Below are positions 34,847 to 44,743 of a DNA stretch of 64,000 nt, one piece after another. Position 1 is the first letter of the stretch. Every line of letters starts with the position of its first letter. The DNA is from Parvularcula lutaonensis (GTDB lineage: Bacteria > Pseudomonadota > Alphaproteobacteria > Caulobacterales > Parvularculaceae), in the NCBI RefSeq assembly GCF_014651915.1, contig NZ_BMXU01000002.1, positions 1-64,000 on the forward strand, written 5' to 3'. The notes under the pieces are model-generated. The model worked only from the letters and a program-made list of their open reading frames with translations, was not told where the DNA came from and made no database searches. The position numbers and the translations under genes are program-made.

Positions 34847-36439
34847 ATGAGCTACCAATCTGACATCAATGATGTTTCGCAGCTGATCAGAAGCTATGAC
34901 GGCAAGTGGGACGGCATCTCCGCCGAGAGCGTCGCCCGTATGCGCGCCCAGAACCGCTTCCGCACAGGCCTCGACATCGCCCGCTACACCGCGAAAATCA
35001 TGCGCGAGGACATGGCGGCCTACGACGCCGATCCCGCCAATTACACCCAGTCGCTGGGCTGCTGGCATGGCTTCATCGGCCAGCAGAAGATGATCTCGAT
35101 CAAGAAGCATTTTGGTTCGACCAAAGGCCGCTACCTCTACCTTTCCGGCTGGATGGTCGCCGCGCTACGTTCGGAGTTCGGTCCGCTGCCTGACCAGTCG
35201 ATGCACGAGAAGACGGCCGTCCCTGCCCTGATCGAAGAGCTCTACACCTTCCTCAAGCAGGCCGACGCCCGTGAGCTTGGCCTGATCTTCCGCGACATCG
35301 ACGCCGCGCGGAAAGCCGGTGACACCGCCAAGGAAAAAGAGCTTCTCGAAAAGGTCGAGAACTACGAAACCCACGTCGTGCCGATCATTGCGGACATCGA
35401 CGCTGGCTTCGGCAACGCGGAAGCCACCTATCTCCTCGCCAAGAAGATGATCGAAGCGGGCGCCTGCGCCCTCCAGATCGAGAACCAGGTCTCCGATGAA
35501 AAGCAGTGCGGCCACCAGGACGGCAAGGTCACTGTTCCGCACGAAGACTTCCTCGCCAAGGTCCGCGCCTGCCGCTACGCCTTCCTCGAGCTCGGTGTCG
35601 ATGACGGCATCATCGTGACGCGTACGGACAGCCTCGGCGCTGGCCTGACCAAGCAGATCGCCTACTCGTCCGAACCAGGTGACCTCGGCGATCAGTACAA
35701 CTCCTTCCTCGACTGTGAAGAAGTGACCGCTGACGAGCTCAAGCCGTCCGACGTCGTCATCAAGCGTGACGGCAAGCTGATGCGTCCCAAGCGCCTGCCC
35801 TCGAACCTCTTCCAGTTCAAGCCGGGTACCGGTGCGGACCGCTGCGTCCTCGACTGCATCACCTCGCTCCAGCACGGCGCCGACCTTCTCTGGATCGAAA
35901 CCGAGAAGCCGCATATCGAACAGATCGCCTCGATGGTCGACCGGATTCGCGAGGTCATCCCGAACGCCAAGCTCGTCTACAACAACTCGCCGAGCTTCAA
36001 CTGGACGCTGAATTTCCGCCAGCAGGTCTTCGATGCCTGGAAAGAGGCCGGCAAGGATGTCTCGGCTTATGACCGCGACAGGCTGATGAGTGTCGAGTAC
36101 GACGAAACCGATCTCGCCAAGGAAGCCGACGAGAAGATCCGCACCTTCCAGCGCGACGGTTCGAAGCGCGCAGGCATCTTCCACCACCTCATCACCCTGC
36201 CGACCTATCACACGGCGGCTCTGTCCACGGACAATCTCGCCAAGCGTTATTTCGGCGAGGAGGCGATGCTCGGCTACGTCAAGAACGTCCAGCGCGAAGA
36301 GATCCGCCAGCAGATCGCCGCGGTGAAGCACCAGAACATGGCCGGCTCGGACATCGGGGACGACCACAAGGAGTACTTCGCCGGTGAAGCCGCCCTCAAG
36401 GCAGGTGGCAAGGACAACACGATGAACCAGTTCTCGTAA
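34847..36439 (+). CDS. aceA: Isocitrate lyase (long, about 530-residue form)
   Basis: This 530-residue isocitrate lyase cleaves isocitrate to glyoxylate and succinate, the first step of the glyoxylate shunt. The active-site signature appears as KQCGHQDGKV at 219-228, with Cys221 the catalytic residue; KQCGH rather than KKCGH is characteristic of the long form found in Pseudomonas and many alphaproteobacteria. Metal-site segments IIADIDAGFGNAEATY near 182 and NSPSFNW near 382 are intact. No malate synthase is encoded in the window. Regulation by the divergent ScfR-type protein and an intrinsic terminator 22 bases downstream suggest a single-gene transcript. Confidence 0.96.
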   Translation: MSYQSDINDVSQLIRSYDGKWDGISAESVARMRAQNRFRTGLDIARYTAKIMREDMAAYDADPANYTQSLGCWHGFIGQQKMISIKKHFGSTKGRYLYLSGWMVAALRSEFGPLPDQSMHEKTAVPALIEELYTFLKQADARELGLIFRDIDAARKAGDTAKEKELLEKVENYETHVVPIIADIDAGFGNAEATYLLAKKMIEAGACALQIENQVSDEKQCGHQDGKVTVPHEDFLAKVRACRYAFLELGVDDGIIVTRTDSLGAGLTKQIAYSSEPGDLGDQYNSFLDCEEVTADELKPSDVVIKRDGKLMRPKRLPSNLFQFKPGTGADRCVLDCITSLQHGADLLWIETEKPHIEQIASMVDRIREVIPNAKLVYNNSPSFNWTLNFRQQVFDAWKEAGKDVSAYDRDRLMSVEYDETDLAKEADEKIRTFQRDGSKRAGIFHHLITLPTYHTAALSTDNLAKRYFGEEAMLGYVKNVQREEIRQQIAAVKHQNMAGSDIGDDHKEYFAGEAALKAGGKDNTMNQFS

Positions 36440-36460
36440 GGGCGCCGGTTCACTTCTGGG

Positions 36461-36491
36461 AAAGGGCCCGTTTTCCCGCGGGCCCTTTTTC
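36461..36491 (+). terminator. Rho-independent terminator of aceA
   Basis: AAGGGCCCG pairs perfectly with CGGGCCCTT around a loop of about eight bases and is followed by a T-rich run (TTTTTCTT). It lies 22 bases beyond the aceA stop. Confidence 0.9.
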
Positions 36492-36601
36492 TTGTCTGGC
36501 GTCCCGCCATGCCGGGACGCATTGACCCTTTCGCCGCCCTGCATTCCGCCCTATTTGCGGTTCCCCGCAGGCGCACCGTGCCGCGGCGAAAGGCAGGGCG
36601 C

Positions 36602-38485
36602 ATGGCGGACCGAGAGCAGCAGGCAGACATCGACCGGGGCTCGAGCTTCGCATCAGAACTCGCCCGTGACCGTGAGCACCGGGAGAAGGCGCGCACCGCC
36701 AAGCCCCTGCGCAAGCTGGTCCCGTTCATTCTTCGCTACCCCGGCCTTCTCGCCGCGTTCATCGTCTTCCTCGCGCTGGCAGCGCTCCTCACCCTCACGC
36801 TGCCCGCAGCCTTCAGGCTGGTTGTCGACTGCGGCTTTGGCGGCGCGGAAAGCTCCCCAGCCTGCTCCAGCCTGCCGATCGGCGACGACCTCTCCGCCTA
36901 TTTCATCGCGGGAATCGCCGTTGCCTTCGCCCTCGGGGTGGTCAGCGCGCTGCGCTATTACTTCATCTCCCGGCTTGGAGAGCGCGTGGTCGCGGATCTT
37001 CGCACGCGGGTCTACAGCCACCTCCTCGGCCTTTCCCCCGGCTTCTATGCCCAGGTCAGGACGGGCGAGGTCCTGTCCCGCCTGACGACCGATACGACGC
37101 TGATCCAGACCGTCGTCGGCTCCTCGATCTCCGTCGCCATCCGCACGCTCGTCACGACCCTCGGCGCGCTTGTCCTGATGGTCATTGTGAGCTGGAAGCT
37201 TGCGCTTCTCGTCCTCCTCGGCGCGCCGGTGGTCATCGGCCCGATCATGCTCTTCGGCCGCCGCGTCCAGCGGCTGTCGCGCTCCAGCCAGGACAGGCTC
37301 GCCGACGCCTCCGCAAGGGCCAGCGAGACCCTCCGCGCCATCGAAACCGTCCAGGCCTTCACCCGCGAGGATGAGGAGCGCCGCCGCTTCTCCGAAGCGG
37401 TCGAGGCCACCTTCAATGTCGCCCTGCGAAGGATCCGCGTCCGCGCCTTCATGACGGCCACGATCTTTTCGGTGATCCTCAGTGGGCTGATCGGAGTCCT
37501 CTGGTTCGGCGCGGTGCAGGTCCAGTCCGGCGCGATCTCGCCCGGCTCGATGGCCCAATTCGTGATGTATGCTTTCATCGCCGTCAGCGGTGTCGGCCTC
37601 TTGACCGAAACCTATGCCGAGATCATGCGCGCCGCCGGCGCGACCGAGCGCCTGATGGAACTTCTCTCCTCGAAGGACACGCTCCCCGTCGCCAGATCGC
37701 CCCAGCCCCTGAAGACCCCGGTCGAAGGCCGCATCGGCTTCGAAGAGGTCCGCTTTGCCTACCCGACCCGGCCGGAGATCGAGGCCCTTGCGGGCGTCTC
37801 CTTCAGGGTCGAACCGGGCGAGACCGTCGCCCTCGTCGGCCGCTCGGGGGCAGGCAAGAGCACGATCCTGCAGCTCATCCTCCGGTTCTACGACCCGGCC
37901 TCAGGGCGCGTCACCCTCGATGGGAATGACCTGCGCGACCTCGACCCCAAAGCGCTGCGCAGCCAGCTTTCCGTGGTCCAACAAAATGCACCGCTTTTCT
38001 CGGGCACCGTCGCAGAGAACATCCGCTTCGCCCGTCCCGATGCAACGGATGCCGAGGTCCGCGCGGCAGCGAAAGCCGCCAACGCCCACAGCTTCATCGA
38101 GGCCCTGCCCCAGGGTTACGACACCATGCTTGGCGAGGACGGCAGCACCCTCTCTGGTGGCCAGCGCCAGCGCATCGCCATTGCGCGGGCCATCCTGCGG
38201 GACACGCCGGTCCTCCTTCTCGACGAAGCCACCAGCGCCCTCGACTCCGAGAGCGAAGCAGCCATCAAGGCGGCCCTCGCCAGCATCACGGCCAGCAAGA
38301 CGACGGTCGTCATCGCACACCGCCTCTCGACCGTGATGAACGCGAACAAGATCATTGTCCTCGACCAGGGAAAGGTCATCGCCACCGGTACCCATGACCA
38401 GCTCATCAAGGAGGGCGGTATCTACGCTCAGCTTGCGGAGCTTCAGTTCGGCGCGAGCGTCGTGCCGGAAACCGAGTCGGCCTAA
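36602..38485 (+). CDS. ABC exporter, fused membrane and ATPase domains (MsbA/LmrA-like)
   Basis: This roughly 627-residue half-transporter has six membrane segments in the first 330 residues (first at FILRYPGLLAAFIVFLALAA). The nucleotide-binding domain shows Walker A GRSGAGKST, Q-loop QQNAPLFSG, signature LSGGQRQRIA, Walker B VLLLDEATSALD and the switch histidine in VIAHRLST. ATG at 36602 is chosen because residues before it are Arg/Pro-rich and fit no domain; the frame is open from 36509. Such proteins act as homodimers and export lipids, peptides or drugs; substrate cannot be told. It follows the aceA terminator, so it has its own promoter, and its stop overlaps the convergent TolC gene by four bases. 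Confidence 0.9.
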   Translation: MADREQQADIDRGSSFASELARDREHREKARTAKPLRKLVPFILRYPGLLAAFIVFLALAALLTLTLPAAFRLVVDCGFGGAESSPACSSLPIGDDLSAYFIAGIAVAFALGVVSALRYYFISRLGERVVADLRTRVYSHLLGLSPGFYAQVRTGEVLSRLTTDTTLIQTVVGSSISVAIRTLVTTLGALVLMVIVSWKLALLVLLGAPVVIGPIMLFGRRVQRLSRSSQDRLADASARASETLRAIETVQAFTREDEERRRFSEAVEATFNVALRRIRVRAFMTATIFSVILSGLIGVLWFGAVQVQSGAISPGSMAQFVMYAFIAVSGVGLLTETYAEIMRAAGATERLMELLSSKDTLPVARSPQPLKTPVEGRIGFEEVRFAYPTRPEIEALAGVSFRVEPGETVALVGRSGAGKSTILQLILRFYDPASGRVTLDGNDLRDLDPKALRSQLSVVQQNAPLFSGTVAENIRFARPDATDAEVRAAAKAANAHSFIEALPQGYDTMLGEDGSTLSGGQRQRIAIARAILRDTPVLLLDEATSALDSESEAAIKAALASITASKTTVVIAHRLSTVMNANKIIVLDQGKVIATGTHDQLIKEGGIYAQLAELQFGASVVPETESA

Positions 38486-39744
38486 AGCTGGCCGGTCACC
38501 CGCAGCAGGGCGAACTCCGCGACCAGGAGGTCCCGGCGCGCCGCCAGAAGCCCGACCTCGGCCTCCGTCCGCTCCCGGTCCGCGTCCAGCACGTCAAGCC
38601 GGGTCCGGCGGCCGTTCCTGAACTCCGCCGCCACGCCGTCAGCCGCGGTCGCCGCGGCCTCGGCCTGGGCAGAGCGTGCGGCTGCGACCGAACGTCCAGC
38701 GACCACGTTGCTCCAGGCCCGGACCGTCTGTTCTCGGATCTGCCGTTCCGTTGCCAGCGTCAGGCTCTTCGCCGCACTCGCCCGCCGTTTCGCGGCCCGC
38801 GTCCGGGCGTAGCCTGAGCCGCCGCTGAAGACGTTCCAGCGCCCCTGCACCGTCACGGCCAGTTGCTCGGCCTCGCCAAGCTCGATTCCGAAGCGTTGAT
38901 TTTCGAGGTAAGACGCCGACGCATTGAGGCTCACCTGCGGCAGCAGCTGCGCCCGTTCCGCTCGAATGGCCTGACGCGCTGCAGACTGACCATCCTTGGC
39001 CGCTTCGAGATCGGGATTCAGGCTCAAGGCGCGGCTGAGCGCATCGTCCAGTGTCTCGGGCAAACCGTTGGGAACCTGCGGAAACTGCAGGTCTTCAGGC
39101 GGCGCAACACCGAAAACTCGAATGAAGGCTGCTGCCGACTGGTCCACCGCCGCCTGCGCGGCAAGGCGCTCTGCCTCGGCAAGCGAGAGCCTTGCTTCTG
39201 ACTGGCGCAGGTCTGTCACCGTGGCGAGGCCCGCTTCGAGCCTTGCACGGCTCTCGCGCAGTCGTTCCGCAAGGACCTCTTCATTCACCTTTCGTGCCCG
39301 GAGGATCTCACGATCCCGCACGAGGTCGGCCATCACCGTCGCACCCCGGAGGATGATGTCCTGACGCGTCGCATCGGCGCGATTCTCCGCCTCCGAAGCC
39401 TGCGCCTTCGCTGCGCCGATCGAACCGCCGATCCTGCCCGACGTGAAAAGAGCCTGCTCGAGTACGGCACTCGCCGCCGCGGGATCACGGGTGGCTGTCA
39501 GCTCTCCCGGCACGCCGTTGACCCGAAAGGTTTCCTCCAGCGTCCCGGCCTGCCCTTCAAGCCGGAGCTGAGGCAGCCGCGCGCCGCGCGCCGCCCAAAG
39601 CTCAGCCTTCGCAGCCTCGGCCTGGGCCTCCGCAGCGGCGATTTCGGGACTCGAAGTCACAAGGGCCTTGAGCAGCGGATTGTCCTCGGCCGCCGCGGAA
39701 GACACTGCGATCAAGCCACTGATCAAGATATTAGGCAGGCGCAT
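38482..39744 (-). CDS. TolC-family outer-membrane efflux protein
   Basis: This 420-residue protein has a signal peptide (LPNILISGLIAVSSAAA) and two OEP repeats dominated by Ala/Glu/Arg coiled-coil helices. It is the last gene of a HlyD-RND-TolC operon: ATG at 39744 lies inside the RND gene, overlapping its end by 14 bases, and an in-frame start slightly upstream seems less likely because it lacks signal character. It should form the outer-membrane duct for the adjacent RND pump. The stop overlaps the stop of the convergent ABC exporter (CTAA). Confidence 0.87.
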   Translation of the reverse strand: MRLPNILISGLIAVSSAAAEDNPLLKALVTSSPEIAAAEAQAEAAKAELWAARGARLPQLRLEGQAGTLEETFRVNGVPGELTATRDPAAASAVLEQALFTSGRIGGSIGAAKAQASEAENRADATRQDIILRGATVMADLVRDREILRARKVNEEVLAERLRESRARLEAGLATVTDLRQSEARLSLAEAERLAAQAAVDQSAAAFIRVFGVAPPEDLQFPQVPNGLPETLDDALSRALSLNPDLEAAKDGQSAARQAIRAERAQLLPQVSLNASASYLENQRFGIELGEAEQLAVTVQGRWNVFSGGSGYARTRAAKRRASAAKSLTLATERQIREQTVRAWSNVVAGRSVAAARSAQAEAAATAADGVAAEFRNGRRTRLDVLDADRERTEAEVGLLAARRDLLVAEFALLRVTGQL

Positions 39745-42700
39745 AGCGATAACCCTCCATGACCGGCGTCCGCTCCCCAAAGGAAGCCACAGGCCGTTGG
39801 CGTGTCAAAAGCAGGAAGCACTGGGGCACGAAGAAGAAGCTCACCACCGTCGACAGGACCACGCCGCCCGCGATCGCTGTCGCGAATGGAGGCCAGAACC
39901 CGCCTTCGGCAAGGATCAGCGGCAGGAAGCCTGCGAAGGTCGTCAAAGTTGTCGATGTGATGTGCCTCGCCGTTTCAAGCACCCCGTCGCGCACGGCACG
40001 AGTGTCCCCGGCCACCGCTTCCGGTTTGGTTTTCAGGGTCGAGAGGATGATGATAGCTGCGTTGATCGCGACCCCCATCAGGCCCATCAGTGCAATGATT
40101 GGCTGGAACCCGAACGGGTAACCGGCAATCGTCAGGCTCAACATGCCGAGCCCCATGGACAGCCCGGCCACGACCAGAACGACGGCGCCGAGCCTGAAGC
40201 TTCCGAAGGTCAGGACAACGACGGCAATCGCTGCGACCGCGATAAGGCCTACCGACGCCAGCAATGCTCCGACCGCGTCCGATCGCGCTTCGGCATCACC
40301 GCCAAACGCGAAGGAATAGCCGGGCGGCATCGCGAACCGGCCGTCAGCGATCGCCCGCTGAAAGGCATCCACGGCAGCGCTTGGCAGCGCATCGGCACGG
40401 ACATAGGCGAGGATCGTGTTGACCCGCTGGCCTTCATAACGGGTGATCGACGCAGGCGACGGCTCGAGGGTCAGGTCACCAAGGCTCAGCACAGGCGTGC
40501 CGACACCCGTGTCCGTCCGCACCGAAAGCGTCGCCGAGCTGACCTCCTCGATCGACGAGCGTGCAGCATCGTCAAGGCGCACGACCACCGGTATCTCCGT
40601 CTGCCCCTCGATGACCGAGCCTCCCGGCACGCCCTGCAGCTTCGCAGCAAGGCCGCCTGCCACATCGCGCAGCGACAGCCCCGCCAGCCGGGCAGCATCT
40701 TCATCCGCGTCGAGCCACAGCTTGGGTTCACCCCCCGACAGCGATGCGGTCGAGACCGTGACTTCGGGGATCTCCGAGAGGATCAGCCGAGCCTGTTCGC
40801 CCAGTTCCTTGAGGGTCTGGAGGTCCCGGCCCTGTATCCGTAGCTCGAAAGGCGCAGGTGTCGGTGGCCCCTGGACAAGGCTGCGGACATTCACCTGCAC
40901 GTTCGGCAGCGCATCGGAGAGCTCCGCCTGGAGCTCGTTCAGGAGGTCCGTCAACCCGCTGAGCTCTTCAGCCGTGACCATCGCTTCGGCGAAATTCCGC
41001 GCACCATCACGGTTCATCATCAGGTTGTAGTAAAAGGCCGGAACCGAATTGCCGACAAACCACTCGGCCGAAGCAATCTTGGGATGCGCCTCTAGCAATT
41101 CATCCGCACGCGACGCGGCGGCCTTCGTTTCATCGAGGCTTGCCTGCGGCGGCAGCGTCAACTGGACGTGGAACTGGTTTCGGTCCGCGGCGGGAAAGAA
41201 CTGGCTCGGGAGCGTGGTCACACCGATGAAACCCAGCATTGGAAAGACCAGTGCTGCCGCAATCGACAGCCTCGGCGCGGCCAGGCTCAGTTCCAGAAGG
41301 CGTCTGAAGGCCGCCCCTACGGCCGGAAACTCGGTCCCGCCAGAAGAGGTTTTCGTCTCAGATTCGCCAGGCTTCAGGAACATCCCCGCCAGCGCAGCGA
41401 TCACCGTCACGGCCAGCAGGAACGAAGAGATCAGTGCAATGATGACGCTGTCCGCGATCGGCCCGACGAACTCGCCCGCTCCCCCGGTGAGCAGGGTGAT
41501 TGGCAGGAACGCAAGCACGGTCGTCGCCGTCGAACTGAGCAGCGGCACCCAGAGGCGCCCTACACTTTCTGCAACAGCTTCGCGTGGCGTCAGGCCCCTG
41601 CGCAGGGCACGGCCCACCGCATCGCACATCACGATCGCCGCATCGACGAGAAGACCGAGCGCCACGATCAGGCCGGTAATCGACATCTGGTGAATCGGAA
41701 TGCCCACCGCATTCATGACCGTCAGTGACAGGAGCGTCGTCAGGGGTATCGCCAGGGTCACGAGGAGCGCGGAGCGCACCCCCAGCGTAAAGAAGAGAAT
41801 CACCACGACAAGCAAGATTCCCACGCCGAGATTGACCAGCAGGTTGCCGAACCGCTCCCCTGCGTAGACCGACTGGTCGAACGCGATGTCGAGCGCGATA
41901 CCGTCCGAAAGCTCTCGCTCGAATGCAGCCAGTTCCTCCCGCACCCGCGCCGACCACTGCCCGACCCGGAGGCCGTCATCGATCCTTGTGCCGACAACCA
42001 CGGCACGCCTGCCGTTGACGAAGGCCGTCTCGGCCTCAGGGTCTTCCAGCCCCCTGCTGACCTCGGCTACGTCGCCGATCCTCACCTGTGCGCCATTCGC
42101 GCCCTCACGGATCGGTACGGCGCGAATTCGGTCGAGCGTATCGAGCTCGCCTCGCACCTCGACCGCGATCTCGTTCTGCGGTCCAAAGACCTGGCCAGCC
42201 GCCACCTTCGCATCCGCTGCCGCCAGCGCTGCGGCAATGTCCCTTTCAGAGAGGCCGAGGGACTGGGCGAGGTCGGATCGCAGCGTCACCGCGATCTCTT
42301 CGTCGCCGACTCCATGAATACTCGTGAATTCCGTGCCCGGCACGTTGCGCAGGCGGGACTGCAGCTCTTCCGCCGAGCGTTTGAGGATCAGCGGATTCGG
42401 TGTGCTCTCCGCATCCCAGACGAGCGCCGCGAGAAGGGTGAAGGCATAGCCCCGGTCGTCGATGAACCTTGGCTCGGACGCTGTTGCGGGCAACAGCGGC
42501 AATGCATCGGCAAGGCGGTCACGCACTTTCGAGAAGGCCTGGTCGGTCTCGGTAATCGCGTCCTGAAGAACAACGCTCACGGAAGAAAGACCTGTCGTCG
42601 AGGTCGAGCGAATGATGTCGATCTCTTCGACCTCCCGCAACCGGTCCTCGATACGCTGGGTCACGAGACGTTCGACCCGCTCCGCCGAGGCTCCGGGCAT

Positions 42701-42844
42701 GGCCGTCAGGATCACCGCGCTGCGGTTGCGTATTTTCGGGTCTTCCTGCTGCGGCATGGTGAGCAATGCAGCAATACCGCCCACCAAGACCAGGAGGATG
42801 ACCATGGCCAGCGCGCGCGGGTAGTCGAACAGGACCGTCTTCAT
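39731..42844 (-). CDS. RND efflux pump, inner-membrane subunit
   Basis: This 1037-residue RND permease has twelve transmembrane helices in two repeats and two large periplasmic loops. The start YPRALAMVILLVLVGGIAAL is the first helix, and PQQEDPKIRNRSAVI near 31-45 is typical for pumps in this branch. The proton-relay region reads MSITGLIVALGLLVDAAIVMCDA (two Asp) near 385-407. It is related to multidrug or hydrophobe pumps rather than to the CusA-type metal pump encoded earlier. It lies nine bases after the HlyD-type adaptor and overlaps the TolC gene, giving a complete tripartite system. A divergent TetR regulator suggests induction by a small molecule. Confidence 0.9.
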   Translation of the reverse strand: MKTVLFDYPRALAMVILLVLVGGIAALLTMPQQEDPKIRNRSAVILTAMPGASAERVERLVTQRIEDRLREVEEIDIIRSTSTTGLSSVSVVLQDAITETDQAFSKVRDRLADALPLLPATASEPRFIDDRGYAFTLLAALVWDAESTPNPLILKRSAEELQSRLRNVPGTEFTSIHGVGDEEIAVTLRSDLAQSLGLSERDIAAALAAADAKVAAGQVFGPQNEIAVEVRGELDTLDRIRAVPIREGANGAQVRIGDVAEVSRGLEDPEAETAFVNGRRAVVVGTRIDDGLRVGQWSARVREELAAFERELSDGIALDIAFDQSVYAGERFGNLLVNLGVGILLVVVILFFTLGVRSALLVTLAIPLTTLLSLTVMNAVGIPIHQMSITGLIVALGLLVDAAIVMCDAVGRALRRGLTPREAVAESVGRLWVPLLSSTATTVLAFLPITLLTGGAGEFVGPIADSVIIALISSFLLAVTVIAALAGMFLKPGESETKTSSGGTEFPAVGAAFRRLLELSLAAPRLSIAAALVFPMLGFIGVTTLPSQFFPAADRNQFHVQLTLPPQASLDETKAAASRADELLEAHPKIASAEWFVGNSVPAFYYNLMMNRDGARNFAEAMVTAEELSGLTDLLNELQAELSDALPNVQVNVRSLVQGPPTPAPFELRIQGRDLQTLKELGEQARLILSEIPEVTVSTASLSGGEPKLWLDADEDAARLAGLSLRDVAGGLAAKLQGVPGGSVIEGQTEIPVVVRLDDAARSSIEEVSSATLSVRTDTGVGTPVLSLGDLTLEPSPASITRYEGQRVNTILAYVRADALPSAAVDAFQRAIADGRFAMPPGYSFAFGGDAEARSDAVGALLASVGLIAVAAIAVVVLTFGSFRLGAVVLVVAGLSMGLGMLSLTIAGYPFGFQPIIALMGLMGVAINAAIIILSTLKTKPEAVAGDTRAVRDGVLETARHITSTTLTTFAGFLPLILAEGGFWPPFATAIAGGVVLSTVVSFFFVPQCFLLLTRQRPVASFGERTPVMEGYRYAPA

Positions 42845-42853
42845 GCCCGTTTC

Positions 42854-44008
42854 CTACCTGACCGTCGAAGCAGCAGCGGACGTAGCCATTTCGCCCGCAT
42901 TCACCGTCACCACCCGGACTTTCTGTCCGCGGACAAACCGGAAGGTCGAGCTGGAAACCACCCTGTCGCCATCGTCAAGGGTCCCCGTGACGAAGGCGCG
43001 GTCATCGCTCAGGGAGAGGATCTCGACGTCCTTCCGGCGGATCGTCTCGTCACTGTCAACGACGTAGACAGACCAGAGGCCGCGGTAACCCTCCTGCAGT
43101 GCGGCTATCGGCACCCAGGCACCGCGTCCCCTTCGTTCCGACGATAGCGCCAGCCGGATGAGATTTCCCGGCACCAGTCCGGAATCGTTTGTAATCCGCA
43201 GGCGCACGGCCCGGCTGCGCGTCGCCAGGTCGACATCGTCGCTGATACCCTCGACGATGCCCTCCGCCTCAAGATCACCAGAGACAAGAGGATAACGCTC
43301 ACCAACAACGAGCTGGTCGGCAAGCTCCGTCGGCACACCGACCGTGGCTTCCAGCGCTGCGGCTTCGTTGAGCCTGACCACAGGCTGTCCCGCTGCGACG
43401 GTTTCGCCTGCATCGACATAACGGCGTACCACGAAGCCGGAGAACGGCGCTTTGAGGACCGTGTCGTCCGCATCCTCGACAGCCCTTGCAAGACTGCGTT
43501 CGCGGAGCCGCACCCGTTCCGCAGCGCTGTTCCTCTCCGCTGTGACGTCGTCCAATTCCTGCGCTGTGGCGAAGCCTTCCTCGACGAGGGTCACCACCCG
43601 CGCGAGGGTCGCTTCCGCGCGCTCGAGGATGGCGCGCGCCTCGGAGAGTTGGGCCTCCACCTCCCTGCGACGAAGCTCTATCCGTACGGGATCGAGTTTT
43701 GCGAGCGGCGCCCCCCTCTCGACCCGGTCGCCGATTCTGACCAGCACCTCGGCCACCTCGCCCGGAAGCTGGAACCCTGCATCGGCAACCTGCGCCGGCG
43801 CAATCCGGCCGGAGAAGAGCCGGCGCTCCTCGAAGCTGTCCTGGTAGCGAGCCTCGAACACCGCCACGGGCAGTGGCTCCGCTGCAACCCCGTCTTCAGC
43901 ATTTGCGGTGACGACAGCGCGGCCGCCCAGCAGCGCTCCCACGCCAATCGTCGCCGCAGTCGCGAGCCAAAGGGCTCCTCGCCCGGTCGATCTGATGGAC
44001 CTGCGCAT
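42854..44008 (-). CDS. RND periplasmic adaptor (HlyD/MFP family)
   Basis: This 384-residue membrane-fusion protein has an N-terminal anchor or signal (LWLATAATIGVGALLGG). The lipoyl half-motif VRIGDRVERGAPLAKLD near 90-106 is followed by a coiled-coil hairpin (RREVEAQLSEARAILERAEA) and the second lipoyl half (VLKAPFSGFVVRRYVDAGE near 185). Beta-barrel and membrane-proximal domains follow. It is the first gene of the tripartite operon, with the pump starting nine bases after it. An inverted repeat of 9-base arms lies 55-90 bases upstream, between it and the divergent TetR gene. Confidence 0.9.
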   Translation of the reverse strand: MRRSIRSTGRGALWLATAATIGVGALLGGRAVVTANAEDGVAAEPLPVAVFEARYQDSFEERRLFSGRIAPAQVADAGFQLPGEVAEVLVRIGDRVERGAPLAKLDPVRIELRRREVEAQLSEARAILERAEATLARVVTLVEEGFATAQELDDVTAERNSAAERVRLRERSLARAVEDADDTVLKAPFSGFVVRRYVDAGETVAAGQPVVRLNEAAALEATVGVPTELADQLVVGERYPLVSGDLEAEGIVEGISDDVDLATRSRAVRLRITNDSGLVPGNLIRLALSSERRGRGAWVPIAALQEGYRGLWSVYVVDSDETIRRKDVEILSLSDDRAFVTGTLDDGDRVVSSSTFRFVRGQKVRVVTVNAGEMATSAAASTVR

Positions 44009-44062
44009 GGCTTGTTTCCTCGGCTTGCGGCCTCACCAGACCGAAATGTGAGGAGTGATATA

Positions 44063-44098
44063 TGACGAATATTGGTTTTTGTCACTAGTTATTCGTCA
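44063..44098. promoter_or_regulatory. TetR-type operator between the efflux operon and its regulator
   Basis: TGACGAATA (44063-44071) and TATTCGTCA (44090-44098) are perfect inverted arms of nine bases with 18 bases between. They lie in the divergent intergenic region of the adaptor gene and the TetR gene, the usual site of an autoregulatory operator. Binding by the neighbouring TetR is inference. Confidence 0.65.
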
Positions 44099-44137
44099 GA
44101 ATCTGCTGTAAGCACCGCCGCCGTAAGGAGTGCCCCA

Positions 44138-44743
44138 TTGCCGCGACTGAACCTGACGGAGGAAGAAACCCGGAACCTGATCCTCGACAACGCGGATCGG
44201 CTGTTCACGGACATTGGCTATGACAAGACCACGGTTGCGGACATTGCTCGCGCCTGCGGCTTCAGTCCCGCCAATGTGCATCGGGTCCTTGGCACCAAAG
44301 GCCAGATCAACCGCGCCATCGCGGAGCGCAAGCTACAGGGCAAGCTGCACGCTGCCCGCACGGAGGCGTGGAAGAAGGAAAGCGCCGCTGAAAGGCTGGA
44401 AGAGTTCTTCCGTACCGTGAACAGGCTGACCTATGAGACGTTCACGGAACGCGCGCGGGTTCACGACATGGTTGCTGCAGCGATCGAGGAGCGATGGCAG
44501 GAGGTTATCGACTACCGGGTCGGTCTGCTTGCCACGGCTCGGGACATCATCGCCTATGGTGTCGAACGCGGAGAGTTCGATATCCCGGACATCGACGACG
44601 CGGCCCAGGTGGTGCACATCATCGGCCTACGGTTCTTCCATCCGCTCTGCGTGGCGGAGCTTGAGGAGGCACCGGACGGCGGAACGCTCGACCAGGCCAT
44701 CCCCTATATCCTCAGAATGCTTGGTGCAAAGACCACCGGCTAG
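44138..44743 (+). CDS. TetR-family regulator of the divergent efflux operon
   Basis: This 201-residue protein starts at TTG 44138, chosen for AAGGAG seven bases upstream; a longer frame has no ribosome binding site and would translate the operator. The TetR HTH is clear (about 15-60: ILDNADRLFTDIGYDKTTVADIARACGFSPANVHRVLG) and the rest is a helical ligand domain with a C-terminal part similar to AcrR-type repressors. It is divergent from the HlyD-RND-TolC operon with a 9-base inverted repeat in between. Its stop overlaps the stop of the convergent GST gene by four bases. Probable repressor of the pump; ligand unknown. Confidence 0.86.
   Translation: MPRLNLTEEETRNLILDNADRLFTDIGYDKTTVADIARACGFSPANVHRVLGTKGQINRAIAERKLQGKLHAARTEAWKKESAAERLEEFFRTVNRLTYETFTERARVHDMVAAAIEERWQEVIDYRVGLLATARDIIAYGVERGEFDIPDIDDAAQVVHIIGLRFFHPLCVAELEEAPDGGTLDQAIPYILRMLGAKTTG

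Noticed and set aside
44061-44088. Eight-codon frame with an AGGAG site (ATG at 44062) before the TetR gene, a possible leader peptide
   Set aside because: It lies inside the inverted repeat region, which explains the sequence better, and no attenuator hairpin follows.
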